Part shown: positions 1 to 9,099 of the stretch, in pieces
Layout of the letters: each line of letters begins with the position of its first letter
Position numbering within the stretch: position 1 is the first letter of the stretch
Assembly: GCA_009469665.1 (NCBI GenBank)
Contig: SSTB01000297.1
Coordinates: 1-28,624 of the forward strand
Origin: Azonexaceae bacterium
Lineage (GTDB): Bacteria; Pseudomonadota; Gammaproteobacteria; Burkholderiales; Rhodocyclaceae
Reading direction: 5' to 3'
Length of the DNA stretch: 28,624 nt
Notes under the pieces: model-generated
The model's database searches: none
Told to the model about the DNA's origin: nothing
Seen by the model: the letters and a program-made list of their open reading frames with translations, nothing else
Made by a program: the position numbers and the translations under genes

Positions 1-863
1 ACCTCGCGCCACTGGCCGCCCTGCTTGACCATGGGCTTGGTCAGACGGTCGTCGGAATTGAGGGCCTGGTAGGCGAAGCGCTCCTTGTCGGAAATCCAGC
101 ACTCGTTGACCGCCTCGTTCTCCCGGGGCAGAACGCGCAGCACGGCATCGTGCTTGACCTGGACCACCAGGTTGGCGCCGACGGAATCGTGGGGGCTCAC
201 CGACTTGCGGCGCTGCAATTCCCAGGCCCGGGCGGTATAGCGGAAGGGCTTGGAGGTCAGAGCGCCGACCGGACAGAGGTCGATCATGTTGCCCGACAGC
301 TCGGAATCAACCGTGCGGCCGAGGAAGGTCTGGATCTCGGAATGCATGTTGCGGTTGGCCATGCCGAGTTCCATGATGCCGGCGATTTCCTGCCCGAAGC
401 GCACGCAGCGGGTACAGTGGATGCAGCGGCTCATTTCCTCCATGCCCACCAGGGGGCCGACGTCCTTGTGGAAGACGACGCGCTTTTCCTCGGTGTAGCG
501 GCTCTTCATCGGGCCGTAGCCGACGGACATGTCCTGCAACTGGCATTCACCGCCCTGGTCGCAGATGGGGCAATCCAGGGGGTGGTTGATGAGGAGGAAC
601 TCCATCACGCCCTTCTGGGCCTTCACCGCCAGTTCGGAATGGGTAAACACTTTCATCCCGTTGGTGACCGGCGTGGCGCAGGCCGGCAGGGGCTTGGGCG
701 CCTTTTCCACCTGCACCAGGCACATGCGGCAGTTGGCGGCAATGGAGAGTTTCTTGTGGTAGCAGAAATGCGGAATGTAGACCCCCACCTGCTGCGCGGC
801 ATCCATCACCGTGCTGCCGTCGGGCACTTGCGCCTTTTTGCCGTCGATCTCGATTTCTAGCAT
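1..863 (-). CDS. nuoG: NADH-quinone oxidoreductase subunit G (NuoG), 3' end outside window
   Basis: Iron-sulfur subunit of the peripheral arm of complex I, carrying electrons from the NADH module towards quinone. The first 287 codons are present; the rest lies beyond the left edge. The 2Fe-2S ligands are C34, C45, C48 and C62. A His-ligated 4Fe-4S site follows (H94, C98, C101, C107), then a second 4Fe-4S site (C147, C150, C153, C197). After residue 210 the molybdopterin-oxidoreductase-like part begins without the CxxCxxxC motif that would hold the extra N7 cluster found in E. coli and Thermus NuoG. The ATG start gives the conserved opening MLEIEIDGKK. It follows nuoF after 33 bp, as the last nuo gene visible. 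Confidence 0.96.
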   Translation of the reverse strand, partial: MLEIEIDGKKAQVPDGSTVMDAAQQVGVYIPHFCYHKKLSIAANCRMCLVQVEKAPKPLPACATPVTNGMKVFTHSELAVKAQKGVMEFLLINHPLDCPICDQGGECQLQDMSVGYGPMKSRYTEEKRVVFHKDVGPLVGMEEMSRCIHCTRCVRFGQEIAGIMELGMANRNMHSEIQTFLGRTVDSELSGNMIDLCPVGALTSKPFRYTARAWELQRRKSVSPHDSVGANLVVQVKHDAVLRVLPRENEAVNECWISDKERFAYQALNSDDRLTKPMVKQGGQWRE

Positions 864-896
864 GTCGCTACCTTGTAGCCAGTCTTGTGTGGGCCA

Positions 897-2225
897 TCAG
901 GCCGGAATCTTGTGGAAGCCGCTGCCTGCCCACTGGACATCCTTGGGAACCAGACAGGTCTTGTTTTCGATGTGATACTCGAACTCGCTGCGGAAGTGCT
1001 TCAAAAAGCTCTGCACGGGAAGCGCAGCGGCATCGCCCAGGGCGCAGATGGTGCGGCCCATGATGTTGCCCAGAACGCTATCGAGCAGATCCAGATCTTC
1101 CGGCTTGCCCTGGCCGTGCTCGATGCGATGGACGACCTTGTACATCCAGGACGTGCCTTCGCGGCAAGGCGTGCATTGGCCGCAGGACTCTTCGTAATAG
1201 AAGAAGGAGAGGCGTTCCAGTGCCTTGACCATGCAGACCGTCTCGTCCATGACGATGACGGCGCCGGAACCCAGCATGGAGCCTGCCTTGGCGATGGAGT
1301 CGTAGTCCATGGTGGACTGCATCATCACGTCGCCCGGAACGACCGGGGCGGAGGACCCGCCGGGGATGACCGCCTTGATCTTGCGCCCGCCGCGCATGCC
1401 GCCGCACATTTCGAGCAGGGTGGCAAACGGAGTACCGAGGGGGATTTCGTAATTGCCGGGACGATTGACGTGGCCGGAAACGGAGAACAGTTTCGTGCCA
1501 CCGTTATTGGGCTTGCCCAGGTTGAGAAACTCCTCGCCGCCCATCTTCAGGATGAAGGGGATGGAGGCGAAGGTCTCGGTATTGTTGATGGTGGTCGGCT
1601 TGCCGTAGAGGCCGAAGGACGCCGGGAACGGCGGCTTGAAGCGGGGCTGGCCCTTCTTGCCTTCGATGGATTCGAGAAGTGCAGTCTCTTCACCACAGAT
1701 GTAGGCACCGTAGCCATGATGGGCGAAGAGCTCGAAATTGAAGCCGGACCCCAGGATGTTCTGGCCGATAAAACCGGCGGCTCGGGCTTCGTCCAGGGCT
1801 TCCTCGAAACGCTTGTAGATTTCCCAAACCTCACCGTGAACATAGTTGTACCCACGGTTGGCCCCCATGGCGTAGGCGGCGATGGCCATGCCCTCGATCA
1901 CCGAATGGGGGTTGAAGCGCATGATGTCCCGGTCCTTGAAGGTGCCGGGCTCGCCTTCGTCGGTGTTGCAGACAACGTATTTGTCGCCCGGGAAGGAGCG
2001 GGGCATGAAGGACCATTTGAGGCCGGTCGGAAAGCCTGCGCCACCGCGGCCGCGCAGGACCGACTTCTTGACCTCGCTGATGACGTCTTCCTGAGTCATC
2101 TTTGACTCGAGGATACGCTTGAGCTGGGCATAGCCCCCGCGGGCCACGTAGTCCTTGAGGCGCCAGGTGTTGTCGCCGTCGAGGCCGGCCATGAGGACCG
2201 GATTGATCGCACCGAGCATGGCCAT
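897..2225 (-). CDS. nuoF: NADH-quinone oxidoreductase subunit F (NuoF)
   Basis: FMN- and NADH-binding 51 kDa subunit of complex I, the entry point for electrons from NADH on the cytoplasmic side. The 442-residue product has the glycine-rich nucleotide motif [10 protein letters not shown] near residues 59-68 and an acidic NTDEGEPG loop near 87-94. The N3 4Fe-4S ligands are C348, C351, C354 and C394. I chose the ATG at 2225 because a GGAGGAG Shine-Dalgarno sequence sits at suitable distance. A GTG three codons upstream (2234) is possible but lies too close to that site. The start overlaps the nuoE stop as TAATG, suggesting translational coupling. Confidence 0.97.
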   Translation of the reverse strand: MAMLGAINPVLMAGLDGDNTWRLKDYVARGGYAQLKRILESKMTQEDVISEVKKSVLRGRGGAGFPTGLKWSFMPRSFPGDKYVVCNTDEGEPGTFKDRDIMRFNPHSVIEGMAIAAYAMGANRGYNYVHGEVWEIYKRFEEALDEARAAGFIGQNILGSGFNFELFAHHGYGAYICGEETALLESIEGKKGQPRFKPPFPASFGLYGKPTTINNTETFASIPFILKMGGEEFLNLGKPNNGGTKLFSVSGHVNRPGNYEIPLGTPFATLLEMCGGMRGGRKIKAVIPGGSSAPVVPGDVMMQSTMDYDSIAKAGSMLGSGAVIVMDETVCMVKALERLSFFYYEESCGQCTPCREGTSWMYKVVHRIEHGQGKPEDLDLLDSVLGNIMGRTICALGDAAALPVQSFLKHFRSEFEYHIENKTCLVPKDVQWAGSGFHKIPA

Positions 2226-2698
2226 TACTTGCACTCCTCCAGCAGCTTGTCGATCTGCTCGGGCAGCATGTGGTTACACATGGAGCGGTTATTGACAATT
2301 ATCACCGGGGCGTAGCCGCAGGAGCCCATGCACTCGCCCTCCTTCAGGGTGAACTTGCCGTCGGGCGTCGTCTCGCCGTAACCGATGCCAAGTTTCTGCT
2401 GCAGATACTCGCCAGCGTGGTAGCCGCCGGAAAGCGCGCAAGGCAGGTTGGTGCAGACGGTGATCTTGTACTTGCCCACCGGCTTCAGGTCGTACATGTT
2501 GTAGAAGGAAGCCACCTCGTAAGCCGCGATGGGCGGCATGCCGAGATAGTTGGCGACGGCCTCGATGGTCTCGGGGGCCAGCCAACCTTTTTCTTCCTGG
2601 GCGTGGGCGAGGCAGGCCATGGAGGCCGACTGCTTCTGGTCAGCCGGATATTTGGCGACCTCGCGGGCGAACTTCTGGAGGGTTTCAGCGGAAAACAT
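2225..2698 (-). CDS. nuoE: NADH-quinone oxidoreductase subunit E (NuoE)
   Basis: 24 kDa thioredoxin-like subunit of the complex I NADH module, holding the off-pathway 2Fe-2S cluster N1a next to NuoF. The 157-residue protein shows the four ligands C82, C87, C123 and C127 in the patterns VCTNLPC and CMGSC. An N-terminal helical part contains the typical [18 protein letters not shown] stretch. Its ATG overlaps the TGA of nuoD by four bases (ATGA), and its stop overlaps the nuoF start, so nuoD-E-F are probably translated in series. The open frame extends upstream, but that part is nuoD coding sequence in another frame. Confidence 0.97.
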   Translation of the reverse strand: MFSAETLQKFAREVAKYPADQKQSASMACLAHAQEEKGWLAPETIEAVANYLGMPPIAAYEVASFYNMYDLKPVGKYKITVCTNLPCALSGGYHAGEYLQQKLGIGYGETTPDGKFTLKEGECMGSCGYAPVIIVNNRSMCNHMLPEQIDKLLEECK

Positions 2699-3963
2699 CA
2701 GCGGTCGATCTCGCCAAAAACGATATCCTGGGAGCCAATGATCGTAACGACATCGGCAATCATGTGGCCGCGGGACATTTCGTCCATACCGGCCAAGTGG
2801 GCGTAGCCCGGGGCGCGGATCTTCATGCGATAGGGCTTGTTGGCCCCGTCGGAAATGAAGTAGATGCCGAACTCGCCCTTTGGATGTTCGACGGCCGCGT
2901 AGGCTTCGCCCGGCGGCACGTGGATGCCCTCGGTGAAGAGCTTGAAGTGGTGGATCAGCTCTTCCATGTTGGACTTCATGGCCTCGCGGCTGGGTGGCGC
3001 CACCTTGTGGTTTTCGGTGATGACGGGGCCCGCGCCTTTTGCAGAATCGTTGCGTAGCCATTCGATACACTGCTTTATGATGCGGTTGGACTGAAGCATT
3101 TCCTCCATACGCACCAGATAACGGTCGTAACAGTCGCCATTGACACCCACGGGAACGTCGAAATCGATCTTGTCGTAGGCGGCATAAGGCTGCTTTTTGC
3201 GCAGATCCCAGGCAATGCCCGAGCCGCGCAGCATGGCGCCGGTAAAACCCATCTGCATGGCCCGCTCCGGAGTCACCACGCCGACGTTCACCAGACGCTG
3301 CTTCCAGATCCGGTTGTCGGTCAACAGCGTGTGGTACTCGCCGTGATAGGTCGGGAAGCGGTTGGTGAAATCCTCGAGAAAGTCCAGCAGCGAGCCGCTG
3401 CGATTTTCATTGAGTTCCCTGGCTTTCTTGGCGCTGGTCCAGGTGGAAGGTTCGTACTGCGGCATACGGTCCGGTAGGTCGCGATAGACGCCGCCCGGCC
3501 GATAGTAGGCCGCGTGCAGGCGGGCACCGGACACGGCCTCGTAGGCGTCCATGAGGTCTTCGCGCTCACGGAAGGTGTATAGGGCCATGGTCATGGCACC
3601 CACGTCCAGCGCGTGACAGCCGATCCACAACAGGTGGTTGAGGATACGGGTCACTTCGTCGAACATTGTGCGGATGTACTTGCCGCGCTCCGGCACCTCG
3701 ATGCCCAGGAGCTTTTCCGTGGCCAGGCAGTAAGCGTGCTCGTTGCACATCATGGACACGTAGTCGAGACGATCCATGTAGGGGACGGACTGGACCCAGG
3801 TACGGGTCTCGGCCAGCTTTTCGGTGGCGCGGTGCAGGAGACCGATGTGCGGGTCAGCCCGCTGGACGACTTCGCCGTCCAGTTCGAGCACGAGACGCAA
3901 CACGCCGTGGGCCGCGGGGTGCTGCGGACCGAAGTTCAGGGTGAAATTGCGGATATCAGCCAT
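2698..3963 (-). CDS. nuoD: NADH-quinone oxidoreductase subunit D (NuoD)
   Basis: 49 kDa subunit of complex I, which with NuoB forms the quinone-reducing site at the junction of the peripheral and membrane arms; it derives from the large subunit of [NiFe]-hydrogenases. The 421-residue product begins [20 protein letters not shown], with the conserved GPQHPAAHG loop involved in quinone binding. It ends with the conserved hydrogenase-like tail EIDR. nuoD is separate from nuoC here, unlike the fused nuoCD of E. coli. The start lies eight bases inside the 3' end of nuoC. Confidence 0.97.
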   Translation of the reverse strand: MADIRNFTLNFGPQHPAAHGVLRLVLELDGEVVQRADPHIGLLHRATEKLAETRTWVQSVPYMDRLDYVSMMCNEHAYCLATEKLLGIEVPERGKYIRTMFDEVTRILNHLLWIGCHALDVGAMTMALYTFREREDLMDAYEAVSGARLHAAYYRPGGVYRDLPDRMPQYEPSTWTSAKKARELNENRSGSLLDFLEDFTNRFPTYHGEYHTLLTDNRIWKQRLVNVGVVTPERAMQMGFTGAMLRGSGIAWDLRKKQPYAAYDKIDFDVPVGVNGDCYDRYLVRMEEMLQSNRIIKQCIEWLRNDSAKGAGPVITENHKVAPPSREAMKSNMEELIHHFKLFTEGIHVPPGEAYAAVEHPKGEFGIYFISDGANKPYRMKIRAPGYAHLAGMDEMSRGHMIADVVTIIGSQDIVFGEIDR

Positions 3964-4561
3964 GGGCGGCGTCCCCGTAGGTGTCCTCGCGCACGATACG
4001 CGGGGTGTTTTCGCGCGGCTCGATGGTGACCGGTTGATAGATGACGCGGGCCTGATCCGGGTCGTAACGCATTTCGACGTTGCCGGAGATCGGGAAGTCC
4101 TTGCGGAAGGGATGGCCGATGAAGCCGTAGTCGGTGAGGATGCGGCGCAGGTCGTCATGGCCGATGAAGGCGATGCCGTAGAGATCGAAAGCCTCGCGCT
4201 CGAACCAGTTGGCAGAGGCCCACACACCGGTCACGGAATCCACCGCCGGAAACTGGTCGTCCTCGGCAAAGACACGCACTCGCAACCGCCAGTTGTGGGC
4301 GATGGACAGGAGATGGGTCACGGCGGCGAAGCGCTTTGCCTGCCAGACGCCGTCGCCGTAGGTGGAATAATCCACACCACAAAGGTCGATAAGCTCCTCG
4401 AACATGAGCGAGGCGTCGCTGCGCAGTGCTCTCATGACATCAAGGTAGTCTGCAGCAGCGACTTCAATGGTCACTTCGCCCAAGGCGACTTTCAGGGACT
4501 TCAGCTTATTGCCGAAGGCATTTTGCAAATTCTGGCTGAGCGTTTCCAGCTTGGCTGACAT
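3956..4561 (-). CDS. nuoC: NADH-quinone oxidoreductase subunit C (NuoC)
   Basis: 30 kDa subunit of the complex I connecting module, packed against NuoD; it carries no cofactor. The 201-residue product contains the family signature in [16 protein letters not shown], followed by the conserved [20 protein letters not shown] segment that characterises the 30 kDa subunit. The chosen ATG gives [10 protein letters not shown]; the longer open frame upstream runs into nuoB in another frame and has no homologous sequence. It lies 19 bp after nuoB and overlaps nuoD by 8 bp. Confidence 0.96.
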   Translation of the reverse strand: MSAKLETLSQNLQNAFGNKLKSLKVALGEVTIEVAAADYLDVMRALRSDASLMFEELIDLCGVDYSTYGDGVWQAKRFAAVTHLLSIAHNWRLRVRVFAEDDQFPAVDSVTGVWASANWFEREAFDLYGIAFIGHDDLRRILTDYGFIGHPFRKDFPISGNVEMRYDPDQARVIYQPVTIEPRENTPRIVREDTYGDAAHG

Positions 4562-4580
4562 GATTGATCGGCCTCGGCAA

Positions 4581-5057
4581 TTAACGGGCGATGGTATTGG
4601 TACGGCGTATCTTGTTCTGCAACTGGATGATGCCGTAGAGCAAGGCTTCCGCCGTCGGCGGGCACCCGGGGACATAGATGTCAACGGGCACGATGCGGTC
4701 GCAACCGCGCACGACCGAGTAGGAATAGTGGTAGTAACCGCCACCGTTGGCACAGGACCCCATGGAAATCACCCAGCGGGGCTCAGCCATCTGGTCGTAT
4801 ACCTTGCGCAGGGCGGGCGCCATCTTGTTGGTCAGCGTACCGGCAACGATCATCACGTCAGACTGCCGCGGACTCGGCCTGAACACCACGCCGAACCGAT
4901 CCAGATCGTAGCGGGAACAACCCGCGTGAATCATTTCCACCGCACAACAGGCCAAACCAAAGGTCATCGGCCACAGAGAGCCGGTGCGCATGTAGTTGAT
5001 CAGCTTGTCGGCCGTAGTGGTAACAAAGCCTTCCTGGAGGATACCCTCAATGCTCAT
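4581..5057 (-). CDS. nuoB: NADH-quinone oxidoreductase subunit B (NuoB)
   Basis: PSST subunit of complex I, which holds the terminal 4Fe-4S cluster N2 that passes electrons to quinone. The 158-residue protein has the adjacent cysteine pair C37-C38 in LACCAVEM, plus C102 and C132 (YVPGCPP), the four expected N2 ligands. Length and start are typical of the family. It lies 9 bp after nuoA and 19 bp before nuoC in the nuo operon. Confidence 0.98.
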   Translation of the reverse strand: MSIEGILQEGFVTTTADKLINYMRTGSLWPMTFGLACCAVEMIHAGCSRYDLDRFGVVFRPSPRQSDVMIVAGTLTNKMAPALRKVYDQMAEPRWVISMGSCANGGGYYHYSYSVVRGCDRIVPVDIYVPGCPPTAEALLYGIIQLQNKIRRTNTIAR

Positions 5058-5066
5058 GGTTCTGCC

Positions 5067-5438
5067 CTATTCCCATTCCAGCGCACCCTTTGCCCAGGCA
5101 TACACATAGCCAATGACCAGGATGGCGACGAAGACCAACATTTCGACGAAGCCAAAGAGTTTGATGCTCTCAGCCGCAACGATGTCCTTGAAAATCGTCG
5201 CCCAAGGGAAAAGGAAGGCGATTTCCAGATCGAAGAGAATAAAAAGGATGGCGATCAGGTAATAGCGCACATCGAACTTCATGCGCGCATCCTCGAAGGC
5301 CTCAAAGCCGCACTCGTAGGGAGAGAGCTTTTCCGGGTCCGGCTTATGGGGAGCCAGAATGAAACCCATGGCGACGGGCAGAACGCCAATGGCGACCCCC
5401 ACCAGGACGAACATCAGGATTGGAAAATAGGCATCCAT
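5067..5438 (-). CDS. nuoA: NADH-quinone oxidoreductase subunit A (NuoA)
   Basis: Small membrane subunit of complex I at the quinone-site end of the membrane arm. The 123-residue protein shows three hydrophobic segments, at about residues 5-28, 61-80 and 93-114. Between the first two is the loop with the conserved YECGFE motif (C43) and the [18 protein letters not shown] region. It is the first nuo gene, 73 bp after the tRNA-Leu gene. I could not find a convincing promoter in that gap, so the operon may be partly read from upstream. Confidence 0.97.
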   Translation of the reverse strand: MDAYFPILMFVLVGVAIGVLPVAMGFILAPHKPDPEKLSPYECGFEAFEDARMKFDVRYYLIAILFILFDLEIAFLFPWATIFKDIVAAESIKLFGFVEMLVFVAILVIGYVYAWAKGALEWE

Positions 5439-5511
5439 GATCCGCCGTCTATATTCAGTTTGTTATCGCGATATCCCTGCCGGAAAAACCGGAATGGGAC
5501 TCCCGTATTCT

Positions 5512-5596
5512 TGGTGCCGACGGCGAGACTCGAACTCGCACAGCTTGCGCCACTACCCCCTCAAGATAGCGTGTCTACCAATTTCACCACGTCGGC
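5512..5596 (-). tRNA. leuU: tRNA-Leu (anticodon GAG)
   Basis: An 85-nt leucine tRNA with CCA encoded (TGG at 5512-5514 on the plus strand). The acceptor arms GCCGACG and CGTCGGC pair perfectly and are followed by discriminator A. The anticodon stem CTATC/GGTAG with loop TTGAGGG gives anticodon GAG, which reads CUC/CUU. The T arm is GCGAG-TTCGAGT-CTCGC, and the long variable arm is the class II form expected for leucine. It sits between secG and nuoA. E. coli also has its GAG tRNA gene (leuU) just after secG, which supports the assignment. Confidence 0.97.
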
Positions 5597-5610
5597 ACAT
5601 GTTTTAAGCC

Positions 5611-5638
5611 GCGACGCACGAGGACTTGTGTGCGTCGC
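5611..5638 (-). other. perfect 9-bp inverted repeat between secG and tRNA-Leu
   Basis: GCGACGCAC at 5611-5619 pairs perfectly with GTGCGTCGC at 5630-5638 around a 10-nt loop. It lies in the 54-bp gap between the secG stop and the 5' end of the tRNA. In the sense direction no U-run follows (next bases GGCTTAAAAC), so it does not look like a standard intrinsic terminator. It could be an RNA processing or stability hairpin ahead of the tRNA. The structure is seen; the role is a guess. Confidence 0.5.
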
Positions 5639-5650
5639 AACCCCCTTGCA

Positions 5651-6025
5651 TTACTTCGGTATTTCCTTGGCCTTGGAACCCTGATCAGCCGGCACCGCTG
5701 GCGCCTCCGGCGAAGCCGCAGCAGGCGTCGGAGAAGGCTGCGATTGTACCGACTCCTGCATGAGGCTGCCAGTCGTTTTTGGCTTGCTCGAAGCGACGTA
5801 GGCCAGGGTCAGACTGGTGGCAAAAAATACCGCCGCCAGAATACCCGTGGAGCGACTCAGGAAGTTCGCCGAACCCGACGCGCCAAAGAGACTGCCGGAG
5901 GCTCCGCTCCCGAATGCAGCACCCATGTCCGCACCCTTGCCATGCTGCATCAACACCAGACCGATAATAGCCAGCGCCGCCAGGATATGCACCGTCAGGA
6001 CTATGGAAAATACCCAGTTCATCAT
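5651..6025 (-). CDS. secG: Preprotein translocase subunit SecG
   Basis: Small membrane subunit of the SecYEG channel that aids protein export. The 124-residue product has two hydrophobic segments, at about residues 4-24 and 57-77, flanking the conserved [22 protein letters not shown] loop. The C-terminal 45 residues are rich in Ala, Pro, Ser and Lys and look disordered, as in many betaproteobacterial SecG proteins. Two consecutive ATG codons (6025 and 6022) are possible starts behind a GAGG site; the difference is one residue. It follows tpiA after 7 bp. Confidence 0.95.
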   Translation of the reverse strand: MMNWVFSIVLTVHILAALAIIGLVLMQHGKGADMGAAFGSGASGSLFGASGSANFLSRSTGILAAVFFATSLTLAYVASSKPKTTGSLMQESVQSQPSPTPAAASPEAPAVPADQGSKAKEIPK

Positions 6026-6032
6026 TTCGACC

Positions 6033-6782
6033 TCAACCCGCCGCCCGGCAGATTGCCAGAAAATCATCCGACACCAGGGCCGCGCCACCAATCAGCCCGC
6101 CGTCGATGTCGGACTGCCCGAACAATTCGGCCGCGTTCTGGGGCTTAACGCTCCCGCCATAAAGAACCCGAAGACCGGACGCAACCGCAGCGTCGGCCTG
6201 GCCGACCCGCCCACGGATCATCGCATGGACCTCTTGGGCCTGCGCTGCCGTAGCCGTACGGCCGGTGCCGATGGCCCAGACCGGTTCGTACGCCACGACT
6301 GCACGAGAAAAGGCCGCCACGCCAGCCGCGGCGAGAACGGCATCGAGCTGGCGCAACACTACTGCACCCGTCTCTCCAGCCTCCCGCTCCGCTAGGGTTT
6401 CCCCGACGCAAAGGATGGGCACCAGGCCCGCCGCCTGAGCGGCAACAAACTTGGCCGCAATGACCGCGTCGGTCTCCTCATACAGAGTGCGCCGCTCGGA
6501 GTGACCAACGATCACGACACGACAACCCAGTTCAAAAAGCATTGAACCCGAGACTTCGCCGGTATAGGCCCCCTTGTCGAACTCGCTGACCGTCTGCGCA
6601 CCAAGGGCAACAGAAGTCCCGCGCACAAGGCCGGCACACTGAGCAAGATAGGGGAACGGCACGCAGACAGCCACCTCGGCGGAGACCCCGGACAACCCCG
6701 CCAGAACACCGCCCAACAGATCGGCGTTGGCCTGAAGATTGCCGTGCATCTTCCAGTTACCGGCGACATATTTTTTGCGCAT
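6033..6782 (-). CDS. tpiA: Triosephosphate isomerase
   Basis: Interconverts dihydroxyacetone phosphate and glyceraldehyde 3-phosphate in glycolysis and gluconeogenesis. The 249-residue protein is of normal length and carries the catalytic residues K11 (GNWKMHG), H94 (VGHSERR) and E166 ([11 protein letters not shown]), with the phosphate-gripping YGGSVKP loop near the C-terminus. The ATG at 6782 gives the standard start [11 protein letters not shown]. An in-frame TTG eight codons upstream would add residues not expected for the family. A promoter lies just upstream, so tpiA and secG probably form one transcription unit running towards the tRNA and nuo genes. Confidence 0.97.
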   Translation of the reverse strand: MRKKYVAGNWKMHGNLQANADLLGGVLAGLSGVSAEVAVCVPFPYLAQCAGLVRGTSVALGAQTVSEFDKGAYTGEVSGSMLFELGCRVVIVGHSERRTLYEETDAVIAAKFVAAQAAGLVPILCVGETLAEREAGETGAVVLRQLDAVLAAAGVAAFSRAVVAYEPVWAIGTGRTATAAQAQEVHAMIRGRVGQADAAVASGLRVLYGGSVKPQNAAELFGQSDIDGGLIGGAALVSDDFLAICRAAG

Positions 6783-6815
6783 TACTGAGGGATTCCGGGG
6801 TTGCAAAACTTTTGA

Positions 6816-6845
6816 ATTCTAGCCCGGGAACGCCCTCACGGTCAA
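6816..6845 (-). promoter_or_regulatory. sigma-70-type promoter for tpiA
   Basis: Read on the minus strand: TTGACC (6840-6845), an 18-bp spacer, then TAGAAT (6816-6821). The match to TTGACA/TATAAT is good, it lies in the 74-bp gap between glmM and tpiA, and it predicts a start near 6809, about 27 nt before the tpiA ATG. The transcript would carry tpiA and secG and possibly the tRNA and nuo genes. Confidence 0.7.
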
Positions 6846-6856
6846 GGAAAAAGCCA

Positions 6857-8209
6857 CTATTGGGCGGCGTCCCGCACTGCCTGGGCGAGCCTTTCAGCGA
6901 GCTGCGCAACCTGGACTGAATCTTCACCCTCGACCATGACGCGCAGCAGAGGCTCGGTTCCCGACGCCCGCAGAAGAACACGGCCGCGCCCAGCCAATTC
7001 GGCCTCCACTGCTGCCTGGGCGGCCCGGATTCCAGGGTCGTCCTGCCACGGGAAACCACGGGTGGTCTGCACGTTGATCAGCTTCTGCGGGTAAAGCGCC
7101 AGGCCGGAAAGCAGTTGCCGCAGGTCGCCGCCGCTTTCGCGCAGGGCCGCGAGGACTTGCAGCGCGGCGATGATGCCGTCCCCGGTCGTGTGCCGGTCGA
7201 GGGCCAGTAAATGGCCCGAATTCTCTCCTCCGTAGAGCCAGCCTTTTTCGAGGAGCATTTCCACGACGTATCGATCTCCCACCGCCGCGCGGGCAAAGGG
7301 AATATCCATCTTCGTGAGTGCATGTTCGAGGGCGAGGTTCGTCATCAGCGTCCCCACCACGCCGGCGACTTTTCCGTGGCGCGCGCGGCCCCTGACCATG
7401 GCGTAGAGGAGCTGGTCGCCGTCATAGAGATTGCCAGCCGCGTCGGCCATCTGCACCCGGTCCCCGTCGCCATCCAGGGCAATCCCCAGGTCGGCACGAT
7501 GGGTCAGAACCGCCTCGCACAGGGCACGCGGCGCCGTGGCGCCAACGGCGTCGTTGATATTGAATCCATTGGGCGCAACGCCGATGGGGATGACCTCGGC
7601 CCCCAGTTCGTGAAACACGTCCGGCGCCACGTGATAGGCAGCGCCATGGGCACAGTCGACGACGATGCGCAGCCCGCGCAGATCGAGGTCATTGGGGAAT
7701 GTGCTCTTGCAGAACTCGATGTAGCGCCCGCGGGCGTCCTCCAGACGGCGCACCCGCCCGAGGTCGCCACTTGGAACGCACTCCATGGCAGAACCCAGGG
7801 CATTCTCGATGGCCAGCTCGACATCGTCCGGCAGCTTGGTCCCTTGGGAGGAGAAAAATTTGATCCCGTTGTCGTAGTACGGATTGTGGGAAGCAGAGAT
7901 GACGATTCCCGCCTGGAGCCGCAGAGCCCGCGTCAAGTAGGCGATGGCCGGCGTCGGCAGCGGCCCGACCAAGGAAACATCGACCCCGGCGGCAGAAAAT
8001 CCCGCTTCCAGGGAGGCTTCCAGCATGTAACCGGAAATCCGCGTGTCCTTGCCGATGAGCACGGCCGGACGGGTGCCGTGCGGGCGGTGCTCGCGGGCCA
8101 CCAGTACCTTGCCGGCCGCGTAGCCGAGCCGCATGACGAAGTCTGGGGTGATGGGTGACTGGCCGACCCGTCCACGCACACCATCCGTACCGAAATATTT
8201 TCTGCTCAC
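6857..8209 (-). CDS. glmM: Phosphoglucosamine mutase
   Basis: Converts glucosamine 6-phosphate to glucosamine 1-phosphate, the step feeding UDP-GlcNAc for peptidoglycan and LPS. The 450-residue product has the four-domain alpha-D-phosphohexomutase layout. S107 in SASHNP is the phosphorylated catalytic serine, the Mg loop is D246-G-D-G-D250-R, and the sugar-binding ENSGH and phosphate-binding RASGTEP motifs follow. The start is GTG, with GGGAG seven bases upstream. The start overlaps the folP stop by four bases (GTGA), indicating translational coupling with folP. Confidence 0.97.
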   Translation of the reverse strand: MSRKYFGTDGVRGRVGQSPITPDFVMRLGYAAGKVLVAREHRPHGTRPAVLIGKDTRISGYMLEASLEAGFSAAGVDVSLVGPLPTPAIAYLTRALRLQAGIVISASHNPYYDNGIKFFSSQGTKLPDDVELAIENALGSAMECVPSGDLGRVRRLEDARGRYIEFCKSTFPNDLDLRGLRIVVDCAHGAAYHVAPDVFHELGAEVIPIGVAPNGFNINDAVGATAPRALCEAVLTHRADLGIALDGDGDRVQMADAAGNLYDGDQLLYAMVRGRARHGKVAGVVGTLMTNLALEHALTKMDIPFARAAVGDRYVVEMLLEKGWLYGGENSGHLLALDRHTTGDGIIAALQVLAALRESGGDLRQLLSGLALYPQKLINVQTTRGFPWQDDPGIRAAQAAVEAELAGRGRVLLRASGTEPLLRVMVEGEDSVQVAQLAERLAQAVRDAAQ

Positions 8210-9042
8210 AGCGTTTCTCCCTCATTCAAGGCCGCAAGTACGGCCAAAGCATCCTTGGTCGCCGCCACATCATGGACCCGCAACAACTGCGCCCCTCGCT
8301 GAACCGCCAGCAGGGCTGCGGCAACACTGGCCACCTGCCGCTCACCGACCGGACGTCCGCTGAGCGCTCCCAGCATGGACTTGCGCGAAAGGCCGGCAAG
8401 AATGGGCAATCCCCGCGGGGCAACGCGCTCCAGCGAGCGCAGCAGGACGAGATTGTGTTCCAGCGTCTTCCCGAAGCAGAACCCCGGATCGACAATCAGA
8501 CGATCCTCTTCGATCCCTGCCGCTACGCAAGCCTCGACCCGCTGGCCAAGAAAAGAGGCCACCTCTGAAAGCACGTCGCCATAGGACGGATCGGCCTGCA
8601 TCGTACGCGGTTCGCCCTGCATGTGCATGAGGCAAATTGCGCAATCCGAACCCGAAACGACCTCGAGAGCGCCCGGATGACCCAGCGCCGTGATGTCGTT
8701 GATGAGCGAAGCCCCCGCGGCAAGGGCAGCAGCCATGACTTCGGTCTTACAGGTATCGACCGATACCGGAACCCCCCACGAACAAACCGTTTCAAGGACA
8801 GGGAGCAAGCGATCCAGTTCTTCGCCGACCGTCGCGGACATGGCCCCGGGCCTCGAGGACTCCGCACCCAGATCGAGGATGTCGGCGCCCTCTTCCCACT
8901 GCCGCCGGGCGTGGGCGACCGCTGCGGCATGCTTACCGGCCAGACCGTCGCCTGAAAAGGAATCGGGAGTGAGATTGACGACGCCGACGATCAATGGGCG
9001 ATCAAGGGGAAAGCGATAGGATCCGCAGCGGAGGCTCTTCAT
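8206..9042 (-). CDS. folP: Dihydropteroate synthase
   Basis: Condenses 6-hydroxymethyl-7,8-dihydropterin pyrophosphate with p-aminobenzoate in folate synthesis; target of sulfonamides. The 278-residue TIM-barrel protein carries [14 protein letters not shown] (N23 binds the metal-pyrophosphate), the pterin/pABA loop [10 protein letters not shown], the VDTCKTEV strand, and [10 protein letters not shown] chose the ATG at 9042 by family length, although no Shine-Dalgarno sequence is visible there. In-frame TTG (9051) and GTG (9087) codons would give longer forms. An intrinsic terminator for ftsH lies directly in front, so folP-glmM must be expressed by read-through or from an unseen promoter. Confidence 0.94.
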   Translation of the reverse strand: MKSLRCGSYRFPLDRPLIVGVVNLTPDSFSGDGLAGKHAAAVAHARRQWEEGADILDLGAESSRPGAMSATVGEELDRLLPVLETVCSWGVPVSVDTCKTEVMAAALAAGASLINDITALGHPGALEVVSGSDCAICLMHMQGEPRTMQADPSYGDVLSEVASFLGQRVEACVAAGIEEDRLIVDPGFCFGKTLEHNLVLLRSLERVAPRGLPILAGLSRKSMLGALSGRPVGERQVASVAAALLAVQRGAQLLRVHDVAATKDALAVLAALNEGETL

Positions 9043-9049
9043 GGCGGGC

Positions 9050-9077
9050 AAACAAAAACCGGGAGCGGGCTCCCGGT
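9050..9077 (-). terminator. intrinsic terminator after ftsH
   Basis: On the minus strand the stem ACCGGGAG/CTCCCGGT is a perfect 8 bp closed by a 4-nt CCCG loop (9058-9077). It is followed directly by TTTTTGTTTG. It begins 22 bp after the ftsH stop and its U-tract ends only about 8 nt before the folP ATG. This is the clearest terminator in the window by structure. Confidence 0.85.
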
Positions 9078-9099
9078 CGAGTCTCACTTGGCCGCGAGA

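Noticed and set aside
5464..5473. TATCGCGATA palindrome upstream of nuoA as an operator
   Set aside because: Only a 10-bp palindrome with no second copy or recognised regulator consensus; too short to support a call.
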